Below the pieces are notes generated by a model. The model did no database searches, was not told the DNA's origin, and was given only the letters and a program-made list of their open reading frames with translations. Shown in pieces: positions 30,949 through 39,833 of a stretch of DNA of 40,226 bases. How positions within the stretch are numbered: position 1 is the first letter of the stretch; each line of letters starts with the position of its first letter. The position numbers and the translations under genes are program-made. Origin of the DNA: Lobosporangium transversale (lineage: Eukaryota; Mortierellomycota; Mortierellomycetes; Mortierellales; Mortierellaceae); the NCBI RefSeq assembly GCF_002105155.1, contig NW_019029078.1, positions 1-40,226 on the forward strand. The letters are read 5' to 3'.

Positions 30949-32460
30949 CTAATGTTTGTTTAGCTCTGCATTACCGATCACTGTAATCTCGTCTACGGAA
31001 TCTGAAAATAGAGCTTGAATTGCCTCGAGAGACGTACGAAAGTCTTGATTAGACGTGCATTGTTCGAGACTGACTCTAATGACACTTCTTGCAAGCTTTG
31101 CTTTTTCTTTGTTAATAATCACTGCTTGACCAATTTTATTGAAAAGAAATCCAGCACCAAATGCCCTCCCACGGCCACCTCCGGAATTGGCAATGGTGAA
31201 GATTGTGTATGGCTGATAAAGTATTGAGTTTGTCATTGGCCCAGAGCACCGAGAGAGGTCGTATGTGTTAAACCGATCGAACTTTGTTCTAATCTGCCGT
31301 AGACACTCCACTCCCATATTTCTTGTCACCCTGCAAAGTGATTTCTTCATTTCCTTGCAGAGCTTGACTCGCTCAGAGTCAAAGAAAATACGGATTTTTG
31401 AAGAATCTTTTTCAGAGATGATGAAGATGTGGGTATCACCTCCCACAGAAACAGCTGATTTTCCTTCTGGATCAAGACGAACACAACTTGTAACCAGGAT
31501 GTCGCATGTAAAAGTGCTGATGACGAGCCGCTTGCCATCTTTTTCATGCAGGGTGACTGGATGGATGCCCTTGTATTTGTCTTTTCGGACTGTTTCTGAA
31601 AGCGATGTGTCCTTTGGCACACCCTTCACTGTTGCTGTTTGTTCGGAATGGCAATCAACCATTCTAGTCCGGCCATAGGATTCAACCCCGTTGATTAAGA
31701 TGCAGCTTTGTTCACTTTGTTCATGATCGCACCAGAGAGGATGTGGCTCGAGATCTGCCGTGCTTGCGGGTAGGCTGTCCAATTCAGGTTCAGCAATTTG
31801 GCTGTCTTCTTTGACAGCTCGATGTAATGGCGTGTTGATAAAGAACCAATGAAAGGTGACTTTTCAAGGATGTCTTTAATAGGGGTTGCAATGGGGGGGA
31901 GCATTTACGCATTGTTGGGTGTCCCATGCTGCTGCGCTTTCAGAAGCTTGAGTTGGTCGATTGATGGGAGTGAAAGTTGGCTGGCTTGGTAGTTTGTTGA
32001 AGATCTCCTTCCTGATCATCACATTGTACTCTTTCCCTTCCAGAGCAATTCCGATGGGATATTCACCAACTTTGTCTGCAAAATAGAGTGCCTTTTGCAG
32101 TGATAGTGATGAAATTGGTGATGCTTCAATAAGAGCCTCGTTGAATGATCTCCAGACTTTTGGACTAGGACTGGGATTGACAACACTTGCTTCCACTTGT
32201 GTTTGAATGTAATCGAGGCAGGCTTTGCTCTTTCGTCAAGAATGTGTTTTCGAAATCCTCATTTTGTGTCACATATTTCCTGCAACGATATTGGCCTTCA
32301 CTCCGCTGAATAATGACGGATCCTCCATCACTGAAATAAATAATGCCCCCTGGAGTGCGCCAATCGTGAATGTGGCTGTTAAGAGATGTCGAGCTTGCGA
32401 ATTCTTTCTTGCAAATGTGGCATTCTTGTCGTGTCTTTTGTCTTTTTACGTCTCTTTCTT
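30949..32460 (-). pseudogene. C2H2-like zinc-finger protein of unknown family, frameshifted
   Basis: Read on the minus strand, the first frame (about 32430-32190) has a finger ECHICKKEF...SLNSHIHDW (C-x2-C-x12-H-x-H) followed by TPGGIIYFSDGGSVIIQ. The frame changes near 32205, again in a C7 run at about 31898-31904 (APP / IATPIKDILEK), and again near 31785 at AATTGG. The last and longest frame (31791-30949) includes WCDHEQSEQSCILINGVESYG, GKRLVISTFTCDILVTSC and ANSGGGRGRAFGAGFLFNK. Each break can be bridged by one base in a short homopolymer, and the coding quality is good on both sides. This may therefore be one intact gene of about 480 codons with sequence errors. I do not recognise the family. 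Hairpin copy 3 lies just past its stop. Confidence 0.5.
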
Positions 32461-33000
32461 CGTCTCTTTCTTCGTCTCTCTCTTCATCTTCTCCCTAAGA
32501 CGATTTCGTCATTCTTTGAAGATCGTTCCTAAAAAAAAAGAAATTTTTAGTCAGGCATCAGCAATGAACTAAAAAAAAGACAACGATGGATCGCGATGGG
32601 CAAGCTAAAAAAAAAAAAAAAAAAAAAAAAAAACTGAAGAAAAGACAGTAATAGACAATAAGACTGCAATGGACAGGCCAAGGAAACAAAAATTACATTT
32701 CTGCAATTTAAGATGCACTTGTTTTTGGCTGAAGGGAGTGGGCAAAAAAAAAAAAAACCAAAAAAAAAAGAGTCTGGGCAATGAAGACAAAGTTGTAGAA
32801 GTTGGAGAGTCGAAGAAAGAGAAAAATGAATAAGACGACAAAGAGAGAAGAAAGGTGAAGAAAGTGAAAGATGCGGGAATGAAACGAAGAAAGAGAGTGG
32901 ATGGCATTGAGAACAGGGGGGAACAAATATCGTGAGGAAAAAAAAAGGTCCCTGAAAATGGTCGCTGCGGGATGACGTTTTTTTTTTTTTTCTTTTTTTT
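32440..33000. repeat. Low-complexity tracts (CTTTCTTCGTCT repeats, A and T runs)
   Basis: CGTCTCTTTCTT units at 32449-32490, A24 at about 32609-32632, A12-A13 tracts at 32740-32770 and T-runs near 32979-33000. No gene seen; open frames here are products of simple sequence. Confidence 0.7.
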
Positions 33001-33008
33001 AAGGGTGC

Positions 33009-33768
33009 TTACCGTCTCAACGTAGTCTCCGTCAGTAGGCTCTGGCTTGCACACGCTACAGGATTGCTGTTCTTCATTGTTGGTACGCAACCGTGCTGCA
33101 CACAAACCCATTCAATCGCATCCAAATCCACAACCAAGCCTGCTTTCATCTTTATTGTGATTGCATCCTCAAAGTAGAGAACACGACAGCAAACACAGCA
33201 AAAAAAATCAGGACTTCGTTGGGCGTGTTCTTGATATTGCCTCAAATTTCGTTCGACAATGACAGGCATATGACGGCCTTCAGGCATAATGTCCCTAAGG
33301 AATGGGCCTCATCATCCAGCTGCTTCTGAAGCAACCGCTTCTCCTCTTCTCCATCGTATGCCTGTACGTTTGCTGCAGCATCCACACTAAGCAAGGATTT
33401 CGGTAGAGAAGTAAATTATATTCAGCGGTTTGCACAAAGAAATACTTGCAGGCTGAACAATAAAAGTCACAAGTCTGACGTACATGTTTTCTTCCCACTG
33501 ATCATACTCATCCATGTCATCTAAGTTGAAGTGAACCTCTTCGTCGTACAAACTATCATCATGAGAAGTCAAATCGAGAAGCTTAGAAAAAAATAAAAAT
33601 AAAAATAAACAGTATAATAAATAAAATAAAATAAACAATAAGCTCATTGCTTTGCTGAACCAGCTCTTTAGCATTAAAAGATACTTACTTTTCAACTGTC
33701 CCAGCTATGCCAAATTTCGCTAGGTAATGTAGCAGGAAGTAAGGCTTAAAGACTATTAATGTTTCCAT
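33009..33768 (-). pseudogene. Spliced gene with CxxC motif, Helitron-like, broken 3' part
   Basis: Three exons fit in phase: 33768-33689 (METLIVFKPYFLLHYLAKFG), 33552-33484 (LYDEEVHFNLDDMDEYDQWE) and 33386 to about 33300 (DAAANVQAYDGEEEKRLLQK). Introns are 136 and 97 nt with GTAAGT/GATAG and GTACGT/TTAG ends. The frame is lost near 33300. The next frame gives MPEGRHMPVIVERN and SPDFFCCVCCRVLYFEDA, then a region with CSVC. The C-x2-C-R-x-L-(Y/F) pattern recalls the cysteine motif that precedes Rep in many Helitron proteins, but I would not insist. A GTAAGC donor at about 33010 ends the visible part; simple sequence follows. Confidence 0.4.
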
Positions 33769-34097
33769 TTTAGTGTCATACACAAGAAATAAAAGTACTA
33801 TTACTACCGCTACTGAAGCTCCTTACTCTTCGGCGTTATCAGAGCGCCAACTAAAAGGCCCTGATGAACTAGACAATTGAATAAAATAAGTGAGCAACAA
33901 GTTGAAGGATAACATAAATGAAGTACAGCGCATAACAGTTTCGACAAGCATGCAAAAAGTAATGCCATACTCAGAGCGAGGTCCTTGCCAAGGACTAGAC
34001 GAAGTCTCTTCATTGCTGGAGCCAAAGGAAACATCGTGCCCTTCACTAGACTGAGGGAAACGAGGATCTGACCAAGGACACTCAAGGGGGGTGATGA

Positions 34098-34723
34098 TGG
34101 AGGATCAGACATGGCGATGTTGCAAGATGGGCTTTCAAAGATAGAAAAGCGGGACATGTTGAAGGGAAAATCACGAACATCGACCTGGAAGTCTGTGGAC
34201 ACTTCAGAACAACCGCCTACAACAGCGACCGTGGCACGAGCATAAACTCCCGTTTGGTTGTATCCACCGCTAGACCACCCACCGATGAAGAGGACTCCAC
34301 CCCCATGAAGGTATACGACAAACCCGTGAAGGAGACTCATCCATCGACCACTGCGAAGAGACTGGTGGAAGCCCCACTCCAGCAACTGGTAAGGAAAACT
34401 CTCTAGCTCTCTATTGCTTATTTATACATTTGATTAATTACACTGCTTACTCCATTTAGCCACTATCTCAGATCATCCCAAGACAGGGCGCACTAGAGCA
34501 AGCCGTAAGTTCTAGCACATTTAACAACAACGATAAAAATAAAAAAGAGTTCTTAAATGACTTTGCTTAGCAACAGCCTCTAAGTTGTCCATTTAAACTT
34601 TCTCCTTTTCTGTTCTACATCTAGCCGTCACTGATAAAATCAAAATCCAAAAGAGGAGGTGCGCGCCAAGGTGCCGGAAGACCAAGAAAAGCAGCCCCAG
34701 AAGTAGAAGCAGAAAATCACTAA
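34098..34723 (+). CDS. 3' end of a spliced gene with AT-hook-like C-terminus
   Basis: Exons: 34098-34388 (5' limit unknown; stops lie just before), 34460-34504 (45 nt, PLSQIIPRQGALEQA) and 34625-34723. Introns of 71 nt (GTAAGG...TTTAG) and 120 nt (GTAAGT...TCTAG) are both phase 0. The last exon encodes KSKSKRGGARQGAGRPRKAA, a basic stretch with an AT-hook core GRPRK, then stops. A second frame directly past the stop reads TEAKDHTETETETESK and SSQESDYKKKK, so the original protein may have continued before a frameshift. The upstream region has mixed frames (for example MPYSERGPCQGLDEV at 33973), suggesting decay. Role unknown; DNA binding is possible. Confidence 0.4.
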
Positions 34724-34900
34724 GCCACAGAGGCAAAAGACCACACAGAAACAGAAACAGAAACAGAATCAAAAGCGGAAGAGGACAAGATCAATGAAGA
34801 CAGCTCACAAGAATCTGATTACAAAAAAAAAAAAAAAAAGAAAAAAAAGCCGAGACTAGAAGCGATTAAAAGAATTAAAAATTAATAGCAATAAAGATGA

Positions 34901-35218
34901 ATGAACTTTGCTATTAAAAAAAGAGTGAACAACAAATGCAGCCATGAAAGAGCCTCACAGTTTGTCCTTAAAGTCTTCTGTCGTCTTGATACTCTAAAGA
35001 CATCTTCATCATATTCATTCAGAACGTATTCAAAAAGATTGAATTCAAAAAGACAATGCAGAAAAGCTGGATTGTGGCTACGAAAAAGATCTGAAACAAA
35101 TATCTATGTCACGTCACTTCTGTCTTACATTAATTCACTCGCCAAAAACTGGGGCCTGGGGCCCGAGATTTCAATAGCTTTGAGGGAACACCGAGCTCTC
35201 ACAGCTAGTCAAATCTGA
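34901..35218 (+). CDS. Unrecognised basic open frame
   Basis: 105 codons, Lys/Arg/Ser-rich (KRLNSKRQCRKAGLWLRKR, then SLLSYINSLAKNWGLGPE). No ATG-context or splice support, no family recognised. May be chance or a transposon relic. Confidence 0.15.
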   Translation: MNFAIKKRVNNKCSHERASQFVLKVFCRLDTLKTSSSYSFRTYSKRLNSKRQCRKAGLWLRKRSETNIYVTSLLSYINSLAKNWGLGPEISIALREHRALTASQI

Positions 35219-35668
35219 GGTGATACTTCATAGTCGAATAAATAAATGAAAATCAAAAAAGATGCCAGCATGGAATAAAAGTTATGGGGTCTTTCAGGAA
35301 TAACTGGCTTGTGGTAGCCAAGCGTTCATAGCGACGTTGCTTTTTGATCCTTCGATGGCGGCTCTTCCTATCAAGCGTTCTAGAAAAATTTTGTTTACGC
35401 GTTTAATACAGTGTTTTTAATTGTTTTCGCCATTTTAAAAAATGGATTCGCTATTTTCAATTTGAGTTTCTCCAAAGAAAAACAAGATTTATCCAATTTA
35501 AGCTAATAAAATTATCCCACAAGTTATCCGAATGTGTCTAAAATATTATCAAGTTCTCCAAATTGATAACCGAACCGATTATTAGAATTATCCAAACATC
35601 ATGTCTTTATTAGCAAGATAGGCGACCAATTTGAGTAACTTTACATACATATTATCCTAAATATTAGC

Positions 35669-35698
<30 letters not shown>

Positions 35699-35699
<1 letters not shown>

Positions 35700-35924
35700 C
35701 ACTGAACTCTCACAGACCCTATTGTATATCGCGGAACACAGAACAAATGTTAATAACCAAGAAGATGAAATATTTTTAGGGTATGAAACTGACAAGATCA
35801 CACATACACTGGAGCTATCATCCCAGTTCAAGACGGCTTTCTGAGCCTCGAGGTCAACGTAGAACTCTTCGTCATCGGTGTCAACCAAGTTGATAATTTC
35901 AGGTTGGTTCTTGCTAGATGCCAT
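35699..35924 (-). CDS. Very small acidic protein gene, possibly truncated
   Basis: ATG 35924; exon 1 to 35810, a 91-nt intron (GTGTAT...AATAG), then exon 2 from 35718 to the stop at 35699, giving about 44 residues. It starts MASSKNQPEIINLVDTDDEE; the IINLVDTDDEE core fits a SUMO-interaction motif (hydrophobic core followed by acids). A TATA box lies about 100 bp upstream. The TGA stop leads straight into a run of 30 A on this strand, which may be an insertion that truncated a longer gene. The function is not known. It sits inside a candidate inverted-repeat element. Confidence 0.4.
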
Positions 35925-36024
35925 AGTAAATGTGGTTTTGGTGATTTGGAGTGTTGAGGTGAGCTTGATTGAAAAATCTAAGCGGTGGTAACTTTGGTTT
36001 TTTTTTTCTTTGAACCCCACTTCC

Positions 36025-36031
36025 TTTTATA
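36025..36031 (-). promoter_or_regulatory. TATA box of the small acidic gene
   Basis: TATAAAA on the minus strand, about 100 bp before ATG 35924, in a better sequence context (TGTATAAAAGGAAG) than random AT-rich DNA. Confidence 0.5.
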
Positions 36032-36519
36032 CATGGGTCCCTCAATGCAAGGAAACTACCATTGCCTTCTGGTATTGTGCCAACGCGCCAACGCGCCATG
36101 CTCTTTACAACGCGTTTTTCTTTTTTTTTTTTGAATTCCAAGAAAAAAATTCAACGCGGTGGATAATTTTCAGGACGCGCCGATAAAATCACAAGGTTCC
36201 ATGGTTGTTTCCGCATGACCTTCTGGAATGTTTGAACTGCATGGTTGGACAAAATTTGTAAACACTCGGATAAATTTCTCCGCCCTTTTCGGCTAACTTT
36301 TTAACTTAACTTTGGACAACTTTTTTATTCATTGGAGAAATGTAAAATAAACATAGAGAAACTTTATTTTTACTTAGCGAAAACAATTAAAAACGCTGTA
36401 CGTTTATGCGCTAATACGTTTACGCTTAAAGTTAAGGTTGTATTAAACAGCTTGTGCGTTAATAATTTTTTGTGACTTGGTTCTTCTGTTAAGGGGCTAG
36501 TCACTATTTTCTTTTTTTC

Positions 36520-37416
36520 ATTATCACAGCGGGAGCCGACCTATAATGTGTCACTTCTTTTCTTTATTAATTCGCCGAAAATCCATAGTCACTAAATAAA
36601 AATAAACAATTTTTTTTTTTTTTTTTTTTTTTTTTTGCTACAAAACTATGGTGCCACAAAGATTGATCAGCATCTTCGACTTGAGCTCCGGACCAGACTA
36701 GCTTAGGGAGAGGAGGGTGGGACATTATAGGTCGGCTCCCTCGGATAATATGCTTTTCTCTTCATATTATTCGAGAACGCTGTGTAATTATCACAGCGGG
36801 AGCCGACCTATAATGTGCATCCAGAGTTTTGTCCCAGGGTGATCTCAGTAAAATTGGTTCTTGTCTGACTAGCCATGCGGTAGAAATATTGGAAAGTTTC
36901 CGGAGAAGACCAATTACCATGAGCGATGATGTCGTCAATCGATACCCCTGCTGTAGCTGCAGCTGTAGAGCCGAGTGCGCGTGGCTTGATACGTCGGGAA
37001 GCCTTTTCCACTTCTGGGATCTTAGTTGAGATCGAGTCCATGTGATTGGAAATGGTTTCTGCTGATACTGCTCGATTCAAATATTTGGAATGTCGGATGA
37101 GAGGTTGAATTGTCAGACTGTCATCCTTCGGATGTGGTACCTCCAGTGGATGATCTGTTAATCTTTGCAAATACGCAGCAAATGTATTCACAGGGCACAG
37201 TTTCGGATCACTGTTGGAACGAATACAAACTGTCTTCTCGATGCGGTTCCCAAGTCGTTTCTCTTTGGGAATAGGAATGAAGAGCATGAGTTGGCTTGTG
37301 GTCCATGTAGTCTTGGTCAGGTCTATACATCGAATGTCGTCTGGACGAAGGTGAAAAATATTTAGACAGTAGTTATCAGAAGCTAAGATAAGTGAGAATA
37401 AGATGTGGGTCCACAC
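36520..37416 (-). pseudogene. 5'-truncated second DIRS: tyrosine recombinase end plus termini
   Basis: 36808-37416 encodes the catalytic half of a DIRS recombinase. HLRPDDIRCIDL holds the first Arg; then come KPRALGSTAAATAGVSIDDI, HGNWSSPETF and the Tyr in QYFYRM. It starts without the N-terminal domain; the upstream part is lost. Downstream lies the DIRS 3' structure: a 31-base direct repeat beginning ATTATCACAGCGGGAGCCGA at 36520-36550 and 36787-36817, and its partial inverse CATTATAGGTCGGCTCCC at 36723-36740. On the minus strand, TGTCCCACCC precedes GTGACACA, as in the complete element at 16.3 kb. Gag and RT are absent. It is a different family from that element by sequence. Confidence 0.75.
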
Positions 37417-37506
37417 ACCACATCCATGGGGTATTTATTCATTTTCTGGTAGAGAGACTCGTACCAAGTAACTACATATCTATCTAGAAGCGACATGGGA
37501 TTATTC

Positions 37507-37711
37507 AGGAACCATGTCGTGTTTTGTCGCGTCTTTAGTGACGCGTTATTATTATTATATTTTTCTTAGCGTATTAATTTTGGGAATTCCCCTAGTGTGT
37601 TCCTAGTGTGTTTTTAGTATTTTTCTTAATCTTATAGCTGGGCCGTTATTATCTTGTATATTGAAATATACAACAACTTTCTCTTTTATTGAGGAATAAA
37701 GCATAACATTC
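37507..37711 (+). repeat. Candidate solo LTR
   Basis: 205 bp starting TGTCGTG and ending CATAACA (TGT...ACA ends). It holds a perfect inverted repeat TTGTATATTGAAATATACAA and an AATAAA 12 bases before the end, as in short fungal LTRs. Flanking five-base sequences (AACCA and TTCCA) do not match, so no target duplication is shown. A CGACATGG/CCATGTCG inverted repeat spans the 5' border. Confidence 0.3.
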
Positions 37712-37867
37712 CAGGCACCAAGCGGGTTGAGAACGGACGCGAAGGATGATCGCGATTGCTTAGTTCTTTATTTTATGTAAGCGCATAAAAAAAAAATTTT
37801 TTTTTTTTTTTTTTTTTTTAGGAACAAAATAATTTGCTCAAATATCCGAGCATCATGTTTCTCTCTC

Positions 37868-37898
<31 letters not shown>

Positions 37899-38213
37899 GA
37901 TTCTTACACATGCATGAATCAGGTTCAAAGATTGGTTCAAATCAGTGGCACTTATAGGACACGATTATAACTCACAATGATGATTGGTTTGAAAGATCAG
38001 CCAGGATCAGATCATGTGGAGAAAAAGATTTGTAATGTCAGGAACGAATCAGGATGAAGGAGAGTTGTAATGAGAAAAGCAATGAGGAGAATCAACTGGG
38101 GGTCATTGTGCTTTTCATTCCTTCATTCCTAAAACATTGTTGTCACTCAAACTCTTCTCAACACAAAGCAGGCTTTCAAATCTCATTTTATCATTCTTTG
38201 CATTGCTTGAATT
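37712..38213. other. Upstream region of the first tandem gene
   Basis: Contains A10 directly followed by T23 (37787-37819) and T27 (37871-37897). No other gene seen. Confidence 0.4.
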
Positions 38214-38900
38214 ATGTCTTTCTCCAACAACACTGCTTCTTCTTCCACCAGCAAAGTTGCTGGCAAAAAACGCGCTCGTGAGGAATTGGAAAGTGATAAG
38301 AGCGCAAGTCGCCAGTCTTCACCTTCTACTGATGGTCCACCCGCTGACCCAGTGTTTTCTTATGTACCGTGGGAGCGTCCTACCAGGGATGGGCGCAGGA
38401 TCAAGAAGCTCTTTTTGGAGAGTGAACACTGCAATTTCAGGGCGCGGACAGAGAGTCCACTCTATCAGGATGGGGATGAAGTGCGACCTCGCAAGTATCT
38501 TTACCTGGAGGGAGGACAAAAACTTGACTTATACAGTAGACCTATAAGCCGTGACAATTTTGACGTATTCTGGGTACATGAGCCATCGTTGTTCAAGCAA
38601 CTGAGACGTCGTAACCTGATGTTGGTCAAGGAGGCGGACTGGCAACGGTTAGAAGCGTCAGCCAAGGCATCACAACATGCACAGGTTGCTGTCACTTCAG
38701 TAGCAACGGAGACGGAAGTTGTGACAGAAACGTCAAGCAGTTGTCAAGAGTCAACGTTGGGGATGTCAGAACGACAACTCCGAAAGGTTCTCACTGAATT
38801 AGAGTCAGTTGATGTAGAGTCGCCTCGTAGCAAGCTTTTGCAAGAAAGAGCAGCACTGTTGTTAGATGTGTGTAGAACCTTTAAACCAGTTGCAGAATAA
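38214..38900 (+). CDS. Unrecognised 228-residue protein, first of a tandem pair
   Basis: ATG start, no introns. The N-terminus is Ser-rich with KKRAREE, a likely nuclear signal. The middle has DPVFSYVPWERPTRDGRR, then LFLESEHCNFRARTESPLYQ and FDVFWVHEPSLFKQLRRRN, an aromatic, basic globular region. The C-terminus is helical (SERQLRKVLTELESVDVESP, LLQERAALLLDV). No known domain comes to mind. The TAA stop is embedded in AATAAA and a T30 run follows 31 bases later. The next gene, 293 bp downstream, has the same 3' arrangement, and both are preceded by similar CATTCCTTCATTC-containing leader sequences. This suggests one gene pair or one element. Confidence 0.6.
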   Translation: MSFSNNTASSSTSKVAGKKRAREELESDKSASRQSSPSTDGPPADPVFSYVPWERPTRDGRRIKKLFLESEHCNFRARTESPLYQDGDEVRPRKYLYLEGGQKLDLYSRPISRDNFDVFWVHEPSLFKQLRRRNLMLVKEADWQRLEASAKASQHAQVAVTSVATETEVVTETSSSCQESTLGMSERQLRKVLTELESVDVESPRSKLLQERAALLLDVCRTFKPVAE

Positions 38901-38929
38901 AGTGTTGTTTTCAAAATACATTTGTTGTT

Positions 38930-38961
<32 letters not shown>
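38896..38961 (+). terminator. AATAAA overlapping the stop, then T30
   Basis: AATAAA at 38896-38901 contains the TAA stop (38898-38900). T30 spans 38932-38961. Confidence 0.5.
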
Positions 38962-38962
<1 letters not shown>

Positions 38963-39192
38963 ATGCATGCCAAAATCTCATTCATTCATTGGTTCATTTG
39001 TTCTGATCATCACGCCATTTGAAATGACTAATGGCAATTGAAGAAAAAGGATGTGAATGGATGCTTGTGGGCATAAATTGATGGCCATTTCGTTTTCATT
39101 CCTTCATTCTTCATTTCGCCATTCTCACACTTTCAGCTAAACTTCAAGACACTCATATTCCTGTGAACAATTCCATTATACACATATTCAGA

Positions 39193-39684
39193 ATGTCTTC
39201 CAAGAATGTTCCTCAAAGTTCACCTTCAAGTTCACCTGTTGAACTTCACTTTTCTTTCACTAGTGGGGAGAATAGTTTTGAGCACGATGATAGAGATCCT
39301 GCCTTCAGACAAGCCGACCGTCATGCACTTTGGAGAGAGAGAGGGGATCCTCGTTATCGTGATCGCTCTCCGTCTCTAGAGATTGGTGGGTCTATTGTGA
39401 CCGAGTCATCCACAGGGACTTCGCTTGGTGTGCGGAAGCGCGGTGAGGAGGATGATGGAGAATCTGAACGTGCGCAGCATCATCAGCGCCGTAAAGTATT
39501 GGAGGAAGTAGACACGATGGTCTTGGACATCGTAGCTCTTTACAAGATGGTGCGTGAGCAAGGAGAGATAATTGCAAATCTGACCAAGCAGGTGGAGGAT
39601 TTGCAGAAGCAAGTAGGACGGTCAAGGAGATACAATCTGCGTCCTACTTCAAGTAGAAATAGCAACCGTAAAGAGAAGAAATAA
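39193..39684 (+). CDS. Unrecognised 163-residue coiled-coil protein, second of the pair
   Basis: ATG 39193 (MSSKNVPQSSPSSSP) is the first ATG of the frame. Charged, disordered N-terminal half (DRDPAFRQADRHALWRERGD); then a coiled coil with EVDTMVLDIVALYKMVREQG and IIANLTKQVEDLQKQVG. The basic tail (RSRRYNLRPTSSRNSNRKEK) suggests nucleic-acid or nuclear targeting. The heptads resemble those at the C-terminus of the broken gene at 26.0 kb (IQELKKQVEDLHRQ). The stop codon lies inside AATAAA and a T34 run follows. It converges tail-to-tail with the chromovirus end. Function unknown. Confidence 0.55.
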   Translation: MSSKNVPQSSPSSSPVELHFSFTSGENSFEHDDRDPAFRQADRHALWRERGDPRYRDRSPSLEIGGSIVTESSTGTSLGVRKRGEEDDGESERAQHHQRRKVLEEVDTMVLDIVALYKMVREQGEIIANLTKQVEDLQKQVGRSRRYNLRPTSSRNSNRKEKK

Positions 39685-39715
39685 AGCTTTGCGATTGTTG
39701 ATTTGTATGATTGTT

Positions 39716-39752
<37 letters not shown>
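39680..39752 (+). terminator. AATAAA overlapping the stop, then T34
   Basis: AATAAA at 39680-39685 contains the TAA stop (39682-39684). T34 spans 39719-39752. Confidence 0.5.
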
Positions 39753-39755
<3 letters not shown>

Positions 39756-39833
39756 GTTATTGCTATTACTCTTATTGTGATTGTTACTGTTATGGATACT
39801 GAGGTGGGTATAAATAAGGCGGTCGTGATATAT

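Larger units (their letters stand above)
35411..36396. mobile_element. Candidate DNA transposon or MITE with inverted ends
   Basis: GTGTTTTTAATTGTTTTCGC at 35411-35430 is inverted at 36377-36396 with one mismatch. Looser similarity continues outward (ACGCGTTTAATACAG against complement of GTACGTTTATGCGC). The inner flanks carry repeated TTATCC motifs on the left (about 35489, 35514, 35525, 35587) and GGATAA on the right (about 36162, 36263). This is the subterminal-repeat arrangement typical of hAT-like and other DNA transposons. The enclosed DNA holds a small TATA-driven gene and no recognisable transposase. Target duplication not identified. Confidence 0.45.

Noticed and set aside
32605-33111. 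Minus-strand frame rich in Phe, Ser and Leu
   Set aside because: Produced by A and T homopolymers and purine-rich simple sequence; only its first 30 codons might be coding.
33810-34385. Minus-strand 191-codon frame with hydrophobic stretches
   Set aside because: It overlaps the plus-strand exon chain whose introns keep phase; no domain seen.
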